Of a stretch of 64,000 nt of DNA, positions 12,498-23,599 are shown piece after piece. The translations under genes and the position numbers were made by a program. The first letter of the stretch is position 1; the number at the start of each line of letters is the position of its first letter. The stretch is from assembly GCA_948474755.1 (NCBI GenBank), contig CAOLHI010001831.1, positions 1-64,000 on the forward strand, given 5' to 3'. Source of the stretch: Ctenosaura bakeri. Its lineage: Eukaryota > Chordata > Lepidosauria > Squamata > Iguanidae. The notes beneath the pieces are model-generated. The model searched no databases. It was given only the letters and a program-made list of their open reading frames with translations, and was not told the origin of the DNA.

Positions 12498-13050
12498 ATA
12501 AAAAGTTGGCTCTGGGGGGTGGGTATTTTTTAGTTTTAGTTTTGTTTTTCTTTTATGTTGTATATTTTGTAACTCTTAGTAGGTGTGTGTGTTAAACTTG
12601 TGATTTATAGATTTAAAAGGATAAGTGATGTCAATGTTTTTTTAAAAAAAAAAGTTAAAAGAATTAACAATAGAAATAGATTAAAGGGGATGTGAAAAAT
12701 ATTGAATTAAATGTGAAATTATAATAGTTGAACAGATTTATAAATTTAAGGATAAAGGTGCAAAATAACAATGAAAGTTAGTATTGCTTAAGAGAAGAGA
12801 AAAAAAAAAAAAAGAAAAAAAATTATTTTTTTTTAATTCACTATTATGTATATCACATGGTGTTTAACTTTTTTTTCTTGTTTTGTATTTGTGATTTAGT
12901 TATATAATTAATAAAAATTTAAAAAAATTAAAAAAAAAAATTCTATTGAATGCTTTAAATTTGGTTATGTTTATAGACTTTCTGATTTACTAATCTCTTT
13001 AGTCATTAATATAGGATACAAGAAACTGATTTATTACAATTTGATTCTTA

Positions 13051-13253
13051 GGGCCTTTCTGCACTACACTGTTATAGTGCTATTATTCCACGCTCAACAT
13101 CCTCTGCAATTCTGGTGTTCGTAGTTTGCTGAGGCCAAAGAGCTCTCTGGCTGAGAATTCTAAAGACACCTCCCTAAACTGCAAACCCCAGGATTCCACC
13201 AGATGTTGAATGTGGAATAATAGCACTATTAACAGTATAGTGTGGAAATGACC
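13051..13253. mobile_element. Palindromic MITE, family M1
   Basis: The terminal inverted repeats run inward from GGGCCTTTCTGCACTACACT and its complement, so the whole 203-bp element can fold back. It is flanked by TTA on both sides (13048-13050 and 13254-13256). The same element recurs at 33026, 40243, 47407, 55243, 61901 and 63459, and a long version at 42733. The 3-bp TA-containing TSD is like PIF/Harbinger elements, but no transposase is present to prove the superfamily. Confidence 0.85.
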
Positions 13254-13464
13254 TTAGTGATCCAGTTCATAATATCTGTTAAGAAAACTAAGTAATTGTA
13301 TTGTTTTTTGTTAACTGAAAAAATTTTTCTAGGAAAAATTGAATTTTAAAAAATCTGCAATACAAACTGCATGAAACCAGTCTGCGGATCACTGAACATG
13401 TTGTTTACTGCCTGCATGTTTCAGACCATGAGTCCAGAAAAGCTGTGCCAGAATTCTAGTTTGC

Positions 13465-13912
13465 AAATCTCCATTGTTGTTGTCAACTGATGTCAAGTTG
13501 ACTTGGACTTATGGTGACCCCGTGAATGAGAGATCTCCCTGTCACCTTGTCAGGTCTTGCAAACTAGGACTGTGGCTTCACTAAATGAGTCTTTCCATTT
13601 GTCTTTCAGTCTTCCTCTTTTCCTACAGCCCTCTACTTTGTCAGGTATTATCATCTTTTCTAGTGAGTCATGCCTTCTCATGGTATACCTGAAGTACAAC
13701 AGCCTCAGTTTAGTTATCTTGGTTTCTAGGCTAGATTTGCTCTAGGACCTCTTCATTTGTCTTTTTAGCAGTCTATCCAGCACCACATTTCAAATGAGTT
13801 GATTTTCTTCCTATCAGATTTCTCCCCTATCCAGCTTTCACAACCATATGTAGAAATTGGAAATGTTACGGCATGGACAATTTTATCTTTAGTATTCAAT
13901 TATGTATCTTGC
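13465..13912 (-). mobile_element. RTE-BovB LINE 3' end (5'-truncated)
   Basis: The minus strand reads the C-terminal tail of the BovB ORF in broken frames, with the same order of motifs as the better copy at 61400-61900 (MRRHDSL, GKVEG, RGR, WKD, LSRVV, HGV). The 3' end with GTTGTTGTCAACTGATGTC at about 13480 is shared. Flanking DNA at 13340-13465 also matches 61290-61400, so this was duplicated as part of a larger segment. Confidence 0.75.
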
Positions 13913-14019
13913 TAAATGATAAATCTCCAATAAACAAACAAGCAACCAAACAAACCAAACACTAGATTAATAGGGATGGGATTCCCAGTCCTTATTTAGG
14001 CAAGTTCCAAAGTCCATAC

Positions 14020-15293
14020 TGTAACAATATTTTTATTAAGTCAATTAAGAGACTTTCTAATTAGGATGGACAATGACATAATCTGCCAACCCCTTCAGGG
14101 TTCCCTGTTCCCCTACAATAGCTAAATTAAGTATTGTTCAGGAAAATGGAGAGGGCTTATCTCCTTCTAGAATTTCAATGGAAAGGTTTCAAATTCCAGT
14201 TAAAGGGGGAGGGTTTGGCCTTCCAGATCTTCTCACATACCATCTCATATACTCATTTTAAATGGATTTTAAAAGTCCAGTTTGGACTTTAAAAGTCCAA
14301 AAATAAATACAAAATAACAAGTATATTTATCTTGTATTTATTTTTGGACATGTCCATTTAAAATGAGTAATTCACCATGATCAGCCCTGGAATCTACATT
14401 TTGGTACCTTTATTTAAATAGTGAATGCTTGGCTCTCATTTTATAAAAAAGAACAGTATTTTGTTAGCAATTTCAGATACTAGAACTGTGTGGCAAATAT
14501 TGTCTCATCAATTACAATTTGAGCCATATGCTCACGTCATATTTACCTAATGGAGGAACCTGGATTTGAAGATTGGTGAGAAAACATTTTTATGGAAGAC
14601 ATGGCTAGATAGTGGGATTGTTACCTTACATGAAATACTTGGTCTCAATAATGAGTTTCTGGTCCTCTCAACTCTGCAAGACCAGTTTAATTTGCCTATA
14701 CTGGCTTAATGGCAGAATTAACCATAGAAGCATTGTTGTAATCTATATTTGACCCCACAATTCTACAGTATCCAAAGTATACTGTAGTATACTGTACTAC
14801 AGTATCCCTTAATATTAGAAACATGAACTGAGATTGACCAAGTGTCTAAATCAATGGCTTATTTATATATATTTCTGTTATCTACAAATAAATATGGCAT
14901 GCGAGATTCACAACAGTAATGAAACAGGGAACTGGAGTGCCCAGCTCTGGCTAATCAATGGCCAACTGCTTCAACATCTATCAGAAGTATATTGATAGAT
15001 CTATAACTCCACCTTATACAGCAGAAATTGCAGTTTCAGCTATATTAGTCACTACATCTTTCTTTAAAGAAAGGATTATACAACTCAGCAAACTATTGAG
15101 GATGTAATACTGCTAATGTTTCTTTAACACATATGTTTTGGAGCTGCCCCTTCGTTGCCTCATTCTGAATGGAAATAATTACGTAGATAAACTTGGAACT
15201 GGAAGGTTCTTTGATATTTAGGAATGTGCGTGTTCCTTTGAGTTATATCCTAGAAATTAACAAACGACAGTTAACAAATCAATAATCACAGTA
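14020..15293 (+). mobile_element. L1-clade LINE 3' fragment, copy 1
   Basis: Parallel to 54030-56040 along its length, but without the LTR and MITE found there. The decayed reading around 15100-15200 matches the C-terminal LTHMFWSCP Cys/His knuckle better preserved in copy 2. It is interrupted at 15294 by an LTR, and the rest of the LINE 3' end is not recognisable beyond it. Confidence 0.65.
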
Positions 15294-15715
15294 TGTAAGG
15301 CCGCCATACCCCCCCACTTATTAATTGGCCTATTTATCAATTGGCAAACATATATTAATTGGCATAACTCATATAAAACTGGCAGACTTAGTTAATTGGC
15401 ATGAAATCCAAATACGTGCTCTGCCTTGCTGTAGCTGGAAGGCCTGCCAGAGATTAAAAGGTAATAATGTGGCTGGAAGACTACATAAGCAACGTGAACA
15501 AAGGCCAGAAAATAAGGCCTTTTGGGTCTGGCTAAGCTGATGGCAGGAAAACCCTAAAAACAATAACATTGCAAAATGAACTTAATAGCTCCGTTCCGGA
15601 AGCAATGAATTCAGCTGAATGTTGGTAAACAACACAATTGATGCTAAGTCTGTTTTTCCTGGGAGCCTTGCTCTTTGTATATAATTATTAAACAGATCAT
15701 TAAACAGACAATTGC

Positions 15716-16988
15716 AATTGCTTAGAAATCAACGCTGTGATCACTAAAAGTCAACATGTGTTTCTCAAAAACAAGTCATGCCACACTAATCTTATCTCTT
15801 TTTACAATAGAGTTACAAACTTGATAGATGAATGCTGTGGATGTAGCATTTTTTCACTTCAGTAAGGCCTTTAACAAAGTTCCCCATGATGTTTTTTTCA
15901 AAGAACCTAGTAAAATGTGAGCTAGATAGTGTTACTTTTAGGTGGATTTGTAATTGGTTAACTGACTCAAAGGGTGCTCACTAATGGCTGCTTTTCACCC
16001 CTGGAGAAAAGTGACTAGTGAGGTGCCACAGGGCTCTGTCCTGGGGCCAGTGCTATTCAACATCTTTATCAATGACTGGGATGAAGGAATAGAGAGCATG
16101 CTGATCAAATTTGCAGATGATACCAAATTGGGAGGGGTTGCTAATACTACAGAGGACAAGATCAAAATTCAAAATGACTTTGACAGATTGGAGAGTTGGG
16201 TCAAGGCTAACAAAATGAATTTCAACAGAGAGAAAGGTCCTACACTTAGGCAGAAAAAAATAAAATGCACAAATATAGAATGGGAGACACATGGTTGGAC
16301 AAAAGTACATGTGAAAGCAATCTAGGAGTCTTAGTAGACTACAAGCTGAAAATGAGTCAGCAGTGTGATGAGTCAGCAGTCAAGAAAGCCAATGTGATTC
16401 TTGGTTGCATCAATAGGAGTATGGTGTCTAGATCAAGAAAAATAATAGTATCACTTTATCTTGCTTTGGTCAGACCTCATCTAGAATACTTGTCTAGTTC
16501 TGGGTACTTCATTTCAAGAAGGATATTGACAAGCTAGAATGTGTCCAGTAGAGGGCGACCAAATTGGTGAAGGGTCTGGAAGCCATGCCCTATGAGGAGC
16601 AGCTTAGGGAGTTAGGTATGTTTATTTTGCAGAAGAGAAGGTTAAGAGGAAACATGATAGCCATGTTTAAATATTTGAAAGGATGACATATTGAAGAGGG
16701 AATGGGCTTGCTTTCCAGTGCTCCAGAGATTAGGACAAGGAGCAATGGATTCAAGCTGCGGGAAAGGACATTCCACCTGAACCTCAGGAAAGTCCGAGCT
16801 GTTCAGCAGTGCAATATGCTGCCTTGGAGTGTGATAGAGTCTCCTTCTTTGGAGGTTTTCAAATAGAGGCTGGATGGCTATCTGTAGGGAGTAGTTTGCT
16901 GTGTGTTCCTTTATAGCAAGGGGTTGGACTGGCTGGCTTCTGTTGGTCTCTTCCAACTCTGTGATTCTATGATTCTGTGATTCTATGA
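15716..16988 (+). mobile_element. CR1 LINE, 5'-truncated, with RT remnant and 3' UTR
   Basis: RT pieces: motif A FSKAFNKVPHD, broken by small indels (about 15860), then [18 protein letters not shown] (about 16027) and the catalytic FADDTKLGG (about 16111), in a 113-codon ORF at 15984-16325. The 3' UTR is the typical squamate CR1 end, closing with imperfect GATTCTATGATTCTGT octamer repeats at 16959-16988. It inserted in an LTR of family F2. Confidence 0.92.
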
Positions 16989-17413
16989 CCCTTTTCATAT
17001 GACATCTGCCATGCGAAAGGGCCTCTGGAGTGTTGCGCAATTGTGAGGAGCAGTCCACATGATGTCCTCGCAATTGTGTGATGCTGCCAGGGCCAGTAGG
17101 CGCCGATTGTGCACAATTTCATTTTCAGCTTCTAGCCAAAAATGGTGCATGATTGCGCATCACTCCAGGGCCCCGTGTGCACTTACCGTGCCTGCGGAGC
17201 CTCCAGAGCTGTGGTGCTTGCACTTCCTGCCCCAGCGCAGCCTGGGAAAATCCCAGGCTGTGCTGAGGAAGGAAGAGGAGGAGCCTGCATGTTGCCTGTT
17301 AGCAGGCAGTGGCTACGGAGGCGAAGCAGCGGGGATATGAGAGCCTCTCGCAAGAGGCTGCTTGTGCGATCCCCGTGCCCCAGCACGGTAAGCACAGGTA
17401 AGGTGTGAAAAGG
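16989..17413. mobile_element. Non-autonomous DNA element, 3-bp TSD, at CR1 end
   Basis: The 425-bp GC-rich segment begins CCCTTTTCAT and ends GTGAAAAGG. It is flanked by TGA on both sides (16986-16988 and 17414-17416). The ends resemble those of the elements at 34006 and 41218. No transposase is visible, and the short ORFs inside (70-93 codons) overlap on both strands and are not credible genes. Confidence 0.65.
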
Positions 17414-17968
17414 TGATTCCTACTGTCCTCATTCACACCCTTCAATCAAGGTACCATCTACCTTCCTGGGTCTCCTTTGTCACCTAATACTAAGGTAATC
17501 AAGACATCCTGGACTTCATTGTCCATCCGTAGTAACCCATTGTCTGAAATTTCGAGAAAGCAATTATCACCCATACCTTCCCGGCAGAGAATGGGTATAT
17601 AAGGTCCCTGGTTTGCCCAGTAACTTTGCAGTCTATACTACTCTGCTTTCCCAGTGTTCTGCCCTCAGACTCTCGTCTAAGTCCCTTTGCCTTTCCACTG
17701 CTCTTCTGGACTAGTACTTATCGCTCTCAATGCCCTCTTGTCATACTGAGTTTACTTCCAGCCCCCCAAGCCTGACTTCTACCCTTGAAAAGGAGCAGGA
17801 AATTCCCCAGCGTTCACTAATTCTCTCTTGCTGCCACCACCCACTGAATTCTGAATATACTGAGTTTACTCGTAACTGAACAGGACAGTGGGACCCTGTC
17901 AGTGGATTGACAATCTCTAGGCTTAAAGGCCTTTCCTCCTCCTTCTGAGTGAGAGAAGTTCTATCTAG

Positions 17969-18557
17969 TGTGTGCCGAAGAATGGCATGGGAATGGAGAG
18001 GAAACAGAGGTTTTACAGAAAAGCATTTATTTTAAGGCATGCAAGTAAACAGGACAATAATACACATGGGAGGCTCCCCCTCCCAGGTACGCTTAAGTTA
18101 CAAGTAGTTATAAAAACAGATACATTCTTTAAGTTCAGCCTATCTCCAAAATAATAAAAAGCCCTAACGCAACTAACTACTTTATTCTAGTTACTCACAT
18201 TTGGGTTCACAGGCTTAGATGGTCTAAGAGGGTCTAAGATGGTCTAAGAGGGATCCCATGGAGATGGGATCTGTGCTACTACTGGCACAGATCCCATCTC
18301 CAGGAGGTTCCTTTGTTGCCTCTCTGCCACATGGCCTCTCAAGGATTTTTATAACTTCTCTTTCAAAGCATCTCAAAGCATCTCGAAGATGCTCACCTCT
18401 TTTCCCTAGATTGGGCAATTCTCCCCCCGTGACCTGTGAGGCTGACCCACAGTAAAAATGTAACCTAACCCCAAGATCTCATTAACCCTTGGTTTACCTG
18501 AAGAGGGAAGTATCCCCCTTCAGCCAAGTCTAGATAATGGGAAGCCCCATTATCACA
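17969..18557 (-). mobile_element. Nested LTR (minus), inside the F2 LTR
   Basis: It interrupts the F2 LTR after TTCTATCTAG and the host resumes at CCTCTGTC. On the minus strand it begins TGTGATAATGGGG and ends with CACACA. A TATAAAA box lies at about 18342-18352 and AATAAA at about 18026-18033, in the right order for an LTR read leftward. I see no clear TSD, so the borders are approximate. Confidence 0.55.
18260..18301. repeat. Perfect 17-bp hairpin in the nested LTR
   Basis: The arms GGAGATGGGATCTGTGC (18260-18276) and its exact complement (18285-18301) are separated by 8 bases. They follow a short tandem repeat of GATGGTCTAAGAGG (18216-18251). The hairpin lies upstream (in LTR sense, downstream is leftward) of the TATA box. 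Its function is unknown. Confidence 0.9.
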
Positions 18558-18934
18558 CCTCTGTCTTCTCTATCCATTTCCTGTCCTCTGTTTTACTCTT
18601 GAGTAGGTCTTGTGTGCATGTGTGAGTGTTTGGATACTGTGCGTGAGTGAAATTCCCTTCAATAAAACATTTAAACTTACATTCTGAGTCTCTGACTGGT
18701 TTCTCCCCTACACAAGTACCAGTATACATAAGTGAAAAGATCCTATACCCCACTCTCACAGGCCTCCTAATTAAAACTAATCCCCCCCCTTGCCACGGAG
18801 ATGCTGATATCACAGGTGGACCTCGTGTCACCCACACATTTGGGGTAACAACTATTTAGTGTATATGTGCAGAAACTTCATTAACAATTCATAAAGCACT
18901 ATATAACACATTATTCTAAACTCAACATTATTTC

Positions 18935-21250
18935 ACCAAACCTGCTCAAAATTTAATCTTTCTCTTGGATCCACTGTTTCAACTCTGTATTCATATCCAT
19001 CTCCTCTGCCCAATGCATATTACATATCAGGTCAGTTCCCAGTTCTCCCTTAACATAACACTCATGTGGTCACCATGAGCCAATTGTAGCTTCTCTCCTA
19101 AGTTACTTCATTAGGATATTCTTAGAATAAAAATGGAATGAGGGTAGGGAAAAATAGTAGGCAATACATTTCGCTCTTGGAGATAAATGGAATATAATTA
19201 GTTAAGATAGATATACTTGGAGAATACATGATTGTGATAAAGAAACCCACAACTTCCTGTTACCCCAAAATGTAGGTGCCGTGAGGGCCACCCTGTGATT
19301 CCAGTACCTCCGTGCAAAAACGGGGAATTAATTAGCTCAAAATCTGGAGGCCAACAAGAGGGGGACAACTTAATGAGACCTTTGTACCAATGATTATGCG
19401 CTCACACAGGAAAAGAACCAGCCATACATTCAAAAGTAAACTAAAAATGTGTTTTATTGGGGAGAATTCACTCATGCATGCACGCAAGATACAAAGAGTC
19501 AAACTTTTACACAAGAGCTAACTGAAGGATAATGGGAAGAAAAATTACGGATAGAGAGGCTGAGGGTTTGGGGTTATAATTACCAGTCCAGAAGACTAGT
19601 GAAGAAGCTGCAATGTGGCTTAGACATGTGTCTAAGGGCAGACCAGATCAGGATTCAGGGTGACATAGTGAGGTCCAGCATTTTATCTGACTGCATCTGA
19701 CTTTTCAAAACCAAGGGTTTATATACTCTTATTTCCCTCCCTGAAGGGGTGAGAGTTATTTGCTTTCTGGCAGGGTAAACAAAAGGGGTCTGTGTTTCAA
19801 TGTCTTGGTTGAGTGGGGTTTCTGGGCCAGCCTTCAGTAGGAAATGCAAACATCAGTGATCCTTGCCTCTGCACCTGGGCACCTTATTGTTTTCTGAAGT
19901 TGAACACTTGATAGGATTAGCTCAGACCTATTAAATCAGGCTTTCTTGGTTAATTTCAGTGAACTTTTGACCTAGCCACACTGGGGCTACCTTTTGGCCT
20001 ATTTTTCAGCAAGGGTCTTTTCTTCCATATGGCTTCCAGTCATAGTGTATATAATTTAGATTTTATGTCAATTAAATATATCTACCAATTAATATTTTGT
20101 CAATTAGACCATATCAAAATGTGGGAGGTTTATGATCTGGAAATATTCCAATGACCTTTTAGAGTGGCTAAGGCTACAGTTCTGCACATTCACCTAGAAA
20201 GGAGTACAGCTGTGCTGATTGAGACTTATTTCTGAGTACCTATCCATATGATTGCATTGTAAATGTGAATTTAATATTCCTTAGAACAGAACTTATCTCT
20301 CTCCCAAGGTCAAGAGACCGTAAAATCTCTTCCATTGCTTGACATTTCCAACTTACAGTTCTGTGGAACTGTTCAGCCCTGGCACACATAGAGAATTGCT
20401 AAATCAAAAGGAATAAGGTAGAGATGGAAAAAAACTCCTAGTATAATTAAGCCTTAAAATATAAAGTTTATGCAGTTCTCAAAAACAAAACTCAGTCCTG
20501 AAGGGAAGAGAGAAAATAGTAAAACTGGAATATTTCCCTTCAATATTGATCCTTTTTTAGGAAAACTGGAAGTGCCATGGGGGAGAGAATCCATGAGTCT
20601 GTGAGACATGGGGAGAGAGCACCTGTTGTACACTTCAAGGGGTGCTGTAATTCAAAGGTGCTCCCCTTCAGGAAAGCCATTCTTAATGAACAGGGCTCTC
20701 TCCTTCCTTTGCCTTTTACAAGGTGTGTTATTCTTTTTGGTTACCTTAAGAAGCAATTTGTAATCATATAGCAGAGGATGTTGTGTTGCAAAGCTAGTAG
20801 ATGCTTTAGCAGTTTGCTTTTGTGTGAATCTACTGGAAAGAACAAGACTTTGAACACCCCCTCTCCTCTCCTCTCCTTCCTGCTGAGTAATTGAGCGCAA
20901 ACTACTTTTGCCCTTTGACTTCTGTTTGCTGTGACTGAAGTAAGCATAAAAGGAGGAAAGTGGGAGAAAGAGAGAGAAATCAACACGGTTTAAAAACAGC
21001 TGAGAAGTTGGGATAGCAGAGGTTTAGCTGAAATGTCCCTGTCAAACTGAAACAGTTGGAGGTTATGCATCCAAGACCTCCTTCCCAGACCTGCTTCTCT
21101 TCACTTCAAAACTCACATGCTGACTGTGAAACATCAAGATTTCTTTTCATCTTTACCATTCATACAGTATCTTTAGTCACTGCTAAAACCATTCCACACA
21201 GGACTATGAGTAAGAGCATCATGGAGAAGGATTGTGGGTAAGGGAAACTT
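18935..21250 (+). repeat. Low-copy duplicated segment, copy 2
   Basis: The parts outside the LTR (18935-19257 and 20151-21250) match 58015-60350 in the same order. Anchors are TCTTGGATCCACTG (18966 vs 58051), AGAGTGGCTA (20160 vs 58254), TTTATGCAGTTCTCAAAAAC (20467 vs 59587) and GGAGGTTATGCATCCA (21058 vs 60151). The last 700 bp also match 1-345. The 20815-21068 part contains half of the M3 MITE. No conserved ORF. Confidence 0.8.
19258..20150 (-). mobile_element. LTR of family F2 (minus)
   Basis: On the minus strand the LTR ends ...TTTTGGGGTAACA (complement of 19258-19270). It has AATAAAACACA near that end (about 19448-19456) and AATTGG/AATTGAC words at the opposite end, as in the copy at 24467. 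The paralogous site at 58254 lacks it, confirming an insertion. The left flank is TTCC, but a matching right TSD is not clear, so the right border is approximate. Confidence 0.65.
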
Positions 21251-21439
21251 CTACCTCAAGAATTGTAAACTTAAACATTTTGAACATGCCAGCAAGCCAG
21301 GGAAATGGCTGGCTTTCAAACTGAGAGAGAGGAAAAGAGAAAAAACTAATTCTTGAAATCAGGCAAGCTGGAAAGATGACAACAGACCAAGATGCAATGA
21401 AAGAAATCTTCCGTGAATATTCCACAAACTTATATGAGG

Positions 21440-22210
21440 ACATCTTCAGCACAATATACCGTTAGATATGAACACCTTGGCAGGGAAGGAGAGGGGGAGA
21501 GGAAGGGGAAGAGTGGGGGATTCTGTCTCCCCCTTTCTGTTCCTCATTGGCATGTCGCTGCTGCTACCTCCTTCTTCCTCCTCCTGCCTCTTCGAGGCAG
21601 GGAGGAGAGGCTGCGCTGACCAAGGGACCTGATGTAACACCCCCCCACACTGCCTTCTTCCTCTGACATGATTGATGGAGCATACGTAGAGGTGGCAAAG
21701 AGGACAAGAAAGGGGGGACCGAGGAGGAGCAGAGAGGGCGAACAGCAGGAGAGGAAGCTCTGCAGAGGCAGAAGAGGAAAGCGACTGGGGAGGCAGAATG
21801 GCGAGGGGGGTCTTGCTAAAAGGGAGCCCCAATTAATAAAGGACCCCAGGGATAGAAAGGGGGGCACTAGGGGATGAAGGGGGGCACTTGGGGGGCCAGT
21901 GATTCCTGGAAGGGAAGCAGAGAGGCTTCCGAAATGCCCAGGGACTTCTGGAGAGGGGGGTCCCAGGAGCTCCAGTGGCTTGTGGGAATGGTGCATGGGT
22001 GGGGGGCTTAAACCTGGAGCCAGAGGCGCTGATAAATGGGAGCCCCTCAGGGAGGGGGAGGGGTGACAGTAGCTCCTGGGCAGGGGAGGAGGAGGAGGGA
22101 AGAAAGAGAGCAAGGAAGGAAGGAGGCAGGCAAGCGGCCAGGGAGCCCGGGGCCTGGAGGGAGACCGAGACTGGGGAGGAGGCGAGGTAAGGCACTGGTG
22201 TAGGGAGCAT
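21440..22210. other. GC- and purine-rich island, unidentified
   Basis: About 770 bp of GGGA/GGAG-rich sequence inserted in an AT-rich region. The near-repeat TTATATGAGGA lies on both sides (21430-21440 and 22210-22222), like a long TSD. Both strands carry overlapping ORFs (up to 189 codons) of low-complexity Pro/Ser/Leu or Gly/Arg composition, with no recognisable domain. It could be an inserted mobile element or an old CpG-rich regulatory piece. I cannot tell. Confidence 0.4.
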
Positions 22211-22284
22211 TATATGAGGAGGAAACACTTCAAGAAAATGAAGAAATATGCATGCAACTCTTTCTTGACAATCAGGATATACCA

Positions 22285-22420
22285 AAAATAACAGAAAAAA
22301 GTCTTGTCATTCATCCTCTTGCGCTAAGGATCAACTGCACCTCGTTCAGGCAAATGCTTGCCCAAATGGATTTGAGAAGACTTTCCTTGACCTGAAAATG
22401 TCTTTACCGAGGAACTTCCC
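22285..22420 (+). repeat. Segment duplicated at the right window edge
   Basis: TCATTCATCCTCTTGC...AAGGATCAACTGCA...GGCAAATGCTTG matches 63927-64000, where the window ends. This extends the 18.9-21.3 kb / 58-60 kb duplication to at least here. The following 22420-22785 shows nothing I recognise. Confidence 0.7.
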
Positions 22421-22787
22421 CTCATGCCAGCAAGCCAACACTTTTCACAATGTTCCAGAAGAAGAGTGGAGAAACTTTGGGCATCCATATGTTCCCATTT
22501 TCTCTTACCATTAGCCATGGTTTTTGGAAGACAGAATCCAAAGAGAGTACAAAAATTCCTCACCCTTGCTTTTTCTCTCCAAGATTTCAGACAGAAATCT
22601 CTTCTAGAAGGACCTAAGTGGGAACGTGCAGAACTTAACACGAGTCCTTGTTGCATGCTCTACTAATGAACTACAACCCTACAACTACAACTACAACCCA
22701 AAAGAGACCAATGCTACCTTTGGAAAAAAAAAACAAAAAACACATTTATTCTGTCCATGAGCCTTTGTAGTCTGTAGGCCATTATCA

Positions 22788-23010
22788 GAGAGCCAGCATA
22801 GTGTAGTGGTCTGAGCATTGGACTATGACTCTGGAGATCAGGGTGGGAATCCTTGCTCAGCCATGGAAACCCCGCTGGGTGACCTTTGGCAAGTCACACT
22901 CTTTCAGCCTTAGAAGAAGGCAAAGACAAACCCTCTCTGAACAAATCTTGCTAAAACAAAAACAAACCATTATAGGATTGCCTTAGAGTCGCCATTAGTT
23001 GGATGAGCCT
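22788..23010 (+). mobile_element. tRNA-derived squamate SINE
   Basis: It starts AGAGCCAGCATAGTGTAGTGG with tRNA-like pol III box wording. The body contains CTGGGTGACC and CAAGTCACACTCT, and the end matches the SINE copies at 23265, 50262 and 62105. The family name (Squam-type) is tentative. Confidence 0.8.
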
Positions 23011-23011
23011 A

Positions 23012-23126
23012 TACGAGGGTTTTGGCAAGATTGTTGCCAGAGTAGGTTTGCCATTGACTTCCTTTAGGATGAGACAATGTGACTTTCCCAAGCTCACCCA
23101 CTAGGTTTCTATGTAGTTGGTACTGG
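23012..23126 (-). mobile_element. SINE fragment in inverted orientation
   Basis: The reverse complement of the same SINE body (GGTTTTGGCAAGA...GACAATGTGACTTTCCCAAG) lies directly beside the plus-strand copy. The pair forms an imperfect hairpin if transcribed together. Confidence 0.65.
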
Positions 23127-23264
23127 TCAGACATTTGTGAGCAGGTCATGGGACCGATCACTGCATTCCTTAACTCTTAGTTGCTCCCTCCTCACTTTCA
23201 CAAGTGAGAGCTGAGATTCTCAGGAAAGTGAATTATTTGCATATAATAAATTTCCTAAACACAA

Positions 23265-23455
23265 TGTTGCATAGTAGTTGGAGTGCTGGGCTAGGGTTCA
23301 AGGAACCTAGGGTTCAGATCTCCACTTGGCCTTGAAAACCTGCTGGGTGATGTTGGGCAAGTCACTCACTCTCAGCTCCAGAGGAAGGCAATATAACGTT
23401 GCCAAGAAAACTGTGATGGGATCATCATAAGTCAAAACCACTGGAAAGCACACAA
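23265..23455 (+). mobile_element. tRNA-derived squamate SINE
   Basis: Body motifs TGCATAGTAGTTGGAGTGCTG, GCTGGGTGATGTTGGGCAAG and CTCTCAGCTCCAGAGGAAGG match the SINE family. The tail is degenerate. Confidence 0.75.
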
Positions 23456-23599
23456 GAACATTTTTACCGTGTGCTCTCATGAAATTGTGGCAAACACACA
23501 TTCAAACTCATTCTGTTGTTTTTTTCAAGCTGGGACAGACTTGAAGAATTAATTTTCATGTATAAGCATGAAGGACATGGATTATGCATTGTCTTGATA

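Larger units (their letters stand above)
6901..12940 (+). mobile_element. Full-length L1 retrotransposon with intact target-site duplication
   Basis: Complete L1 layout: a 5' UTR of about 280 bp starting with GGGGGGAGGAGCC, then ORF1, a purine-rich spacer, ORF2, a 3' UTR and a poly(A)-rich end. It is bounded by the direct repeat TTCTATTGAATGC (6888-6900 and 12941-12953), which extends to 16 bp if the A residues at the tail junction are counted. The insertion point has the TT/AAA character of L1 endonuclease cleavage. The near-perfect TSD and full length suggest a fairly young insertion, yet both ORFs are broken, so the copy is dead or the sequence contains indel errors. Confidence 0.93.
15294..18850 (+). 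mobile_element. LTR of family F2, split by nested insertions
   Basis: The outer parts (15294-15715, 17430-17968 and 18558-18850) align in order with the uninterrupted LTR at 24467-25438. They share repeated AATTGGCA words near the 5' end, the 'GGTACCATCT' block, and AATAAAACATTTAAACTTAC near the 3' end. The end is GGGGTAACA, and flanks are AGTA / ACTA, a 3-of-4 match to a 4-bp TSD. Insertions inside it are a CR1, a DNA element and another LTR. There is no gag or pol. Confidence 0.75.

Noticed and set aside
16642..17073. 143-codon minus-strand ORF
   Set aside because: Antisense of the CR1 3' UTR crossing into a DNA element. No independent coding evidence.
21446..22285. ORFs of 128-189 codons in the purine-rich island
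   Set aside because: Pro/Ser/Leu-rich shadows of GGAG repeats on the other strand. No conserved motif.
22788..23126. A tRNA gene
   Set aside because: The tRNA-like box wording belongs to SINE copies. No cloverleaf with an anticodon arm can be completed.
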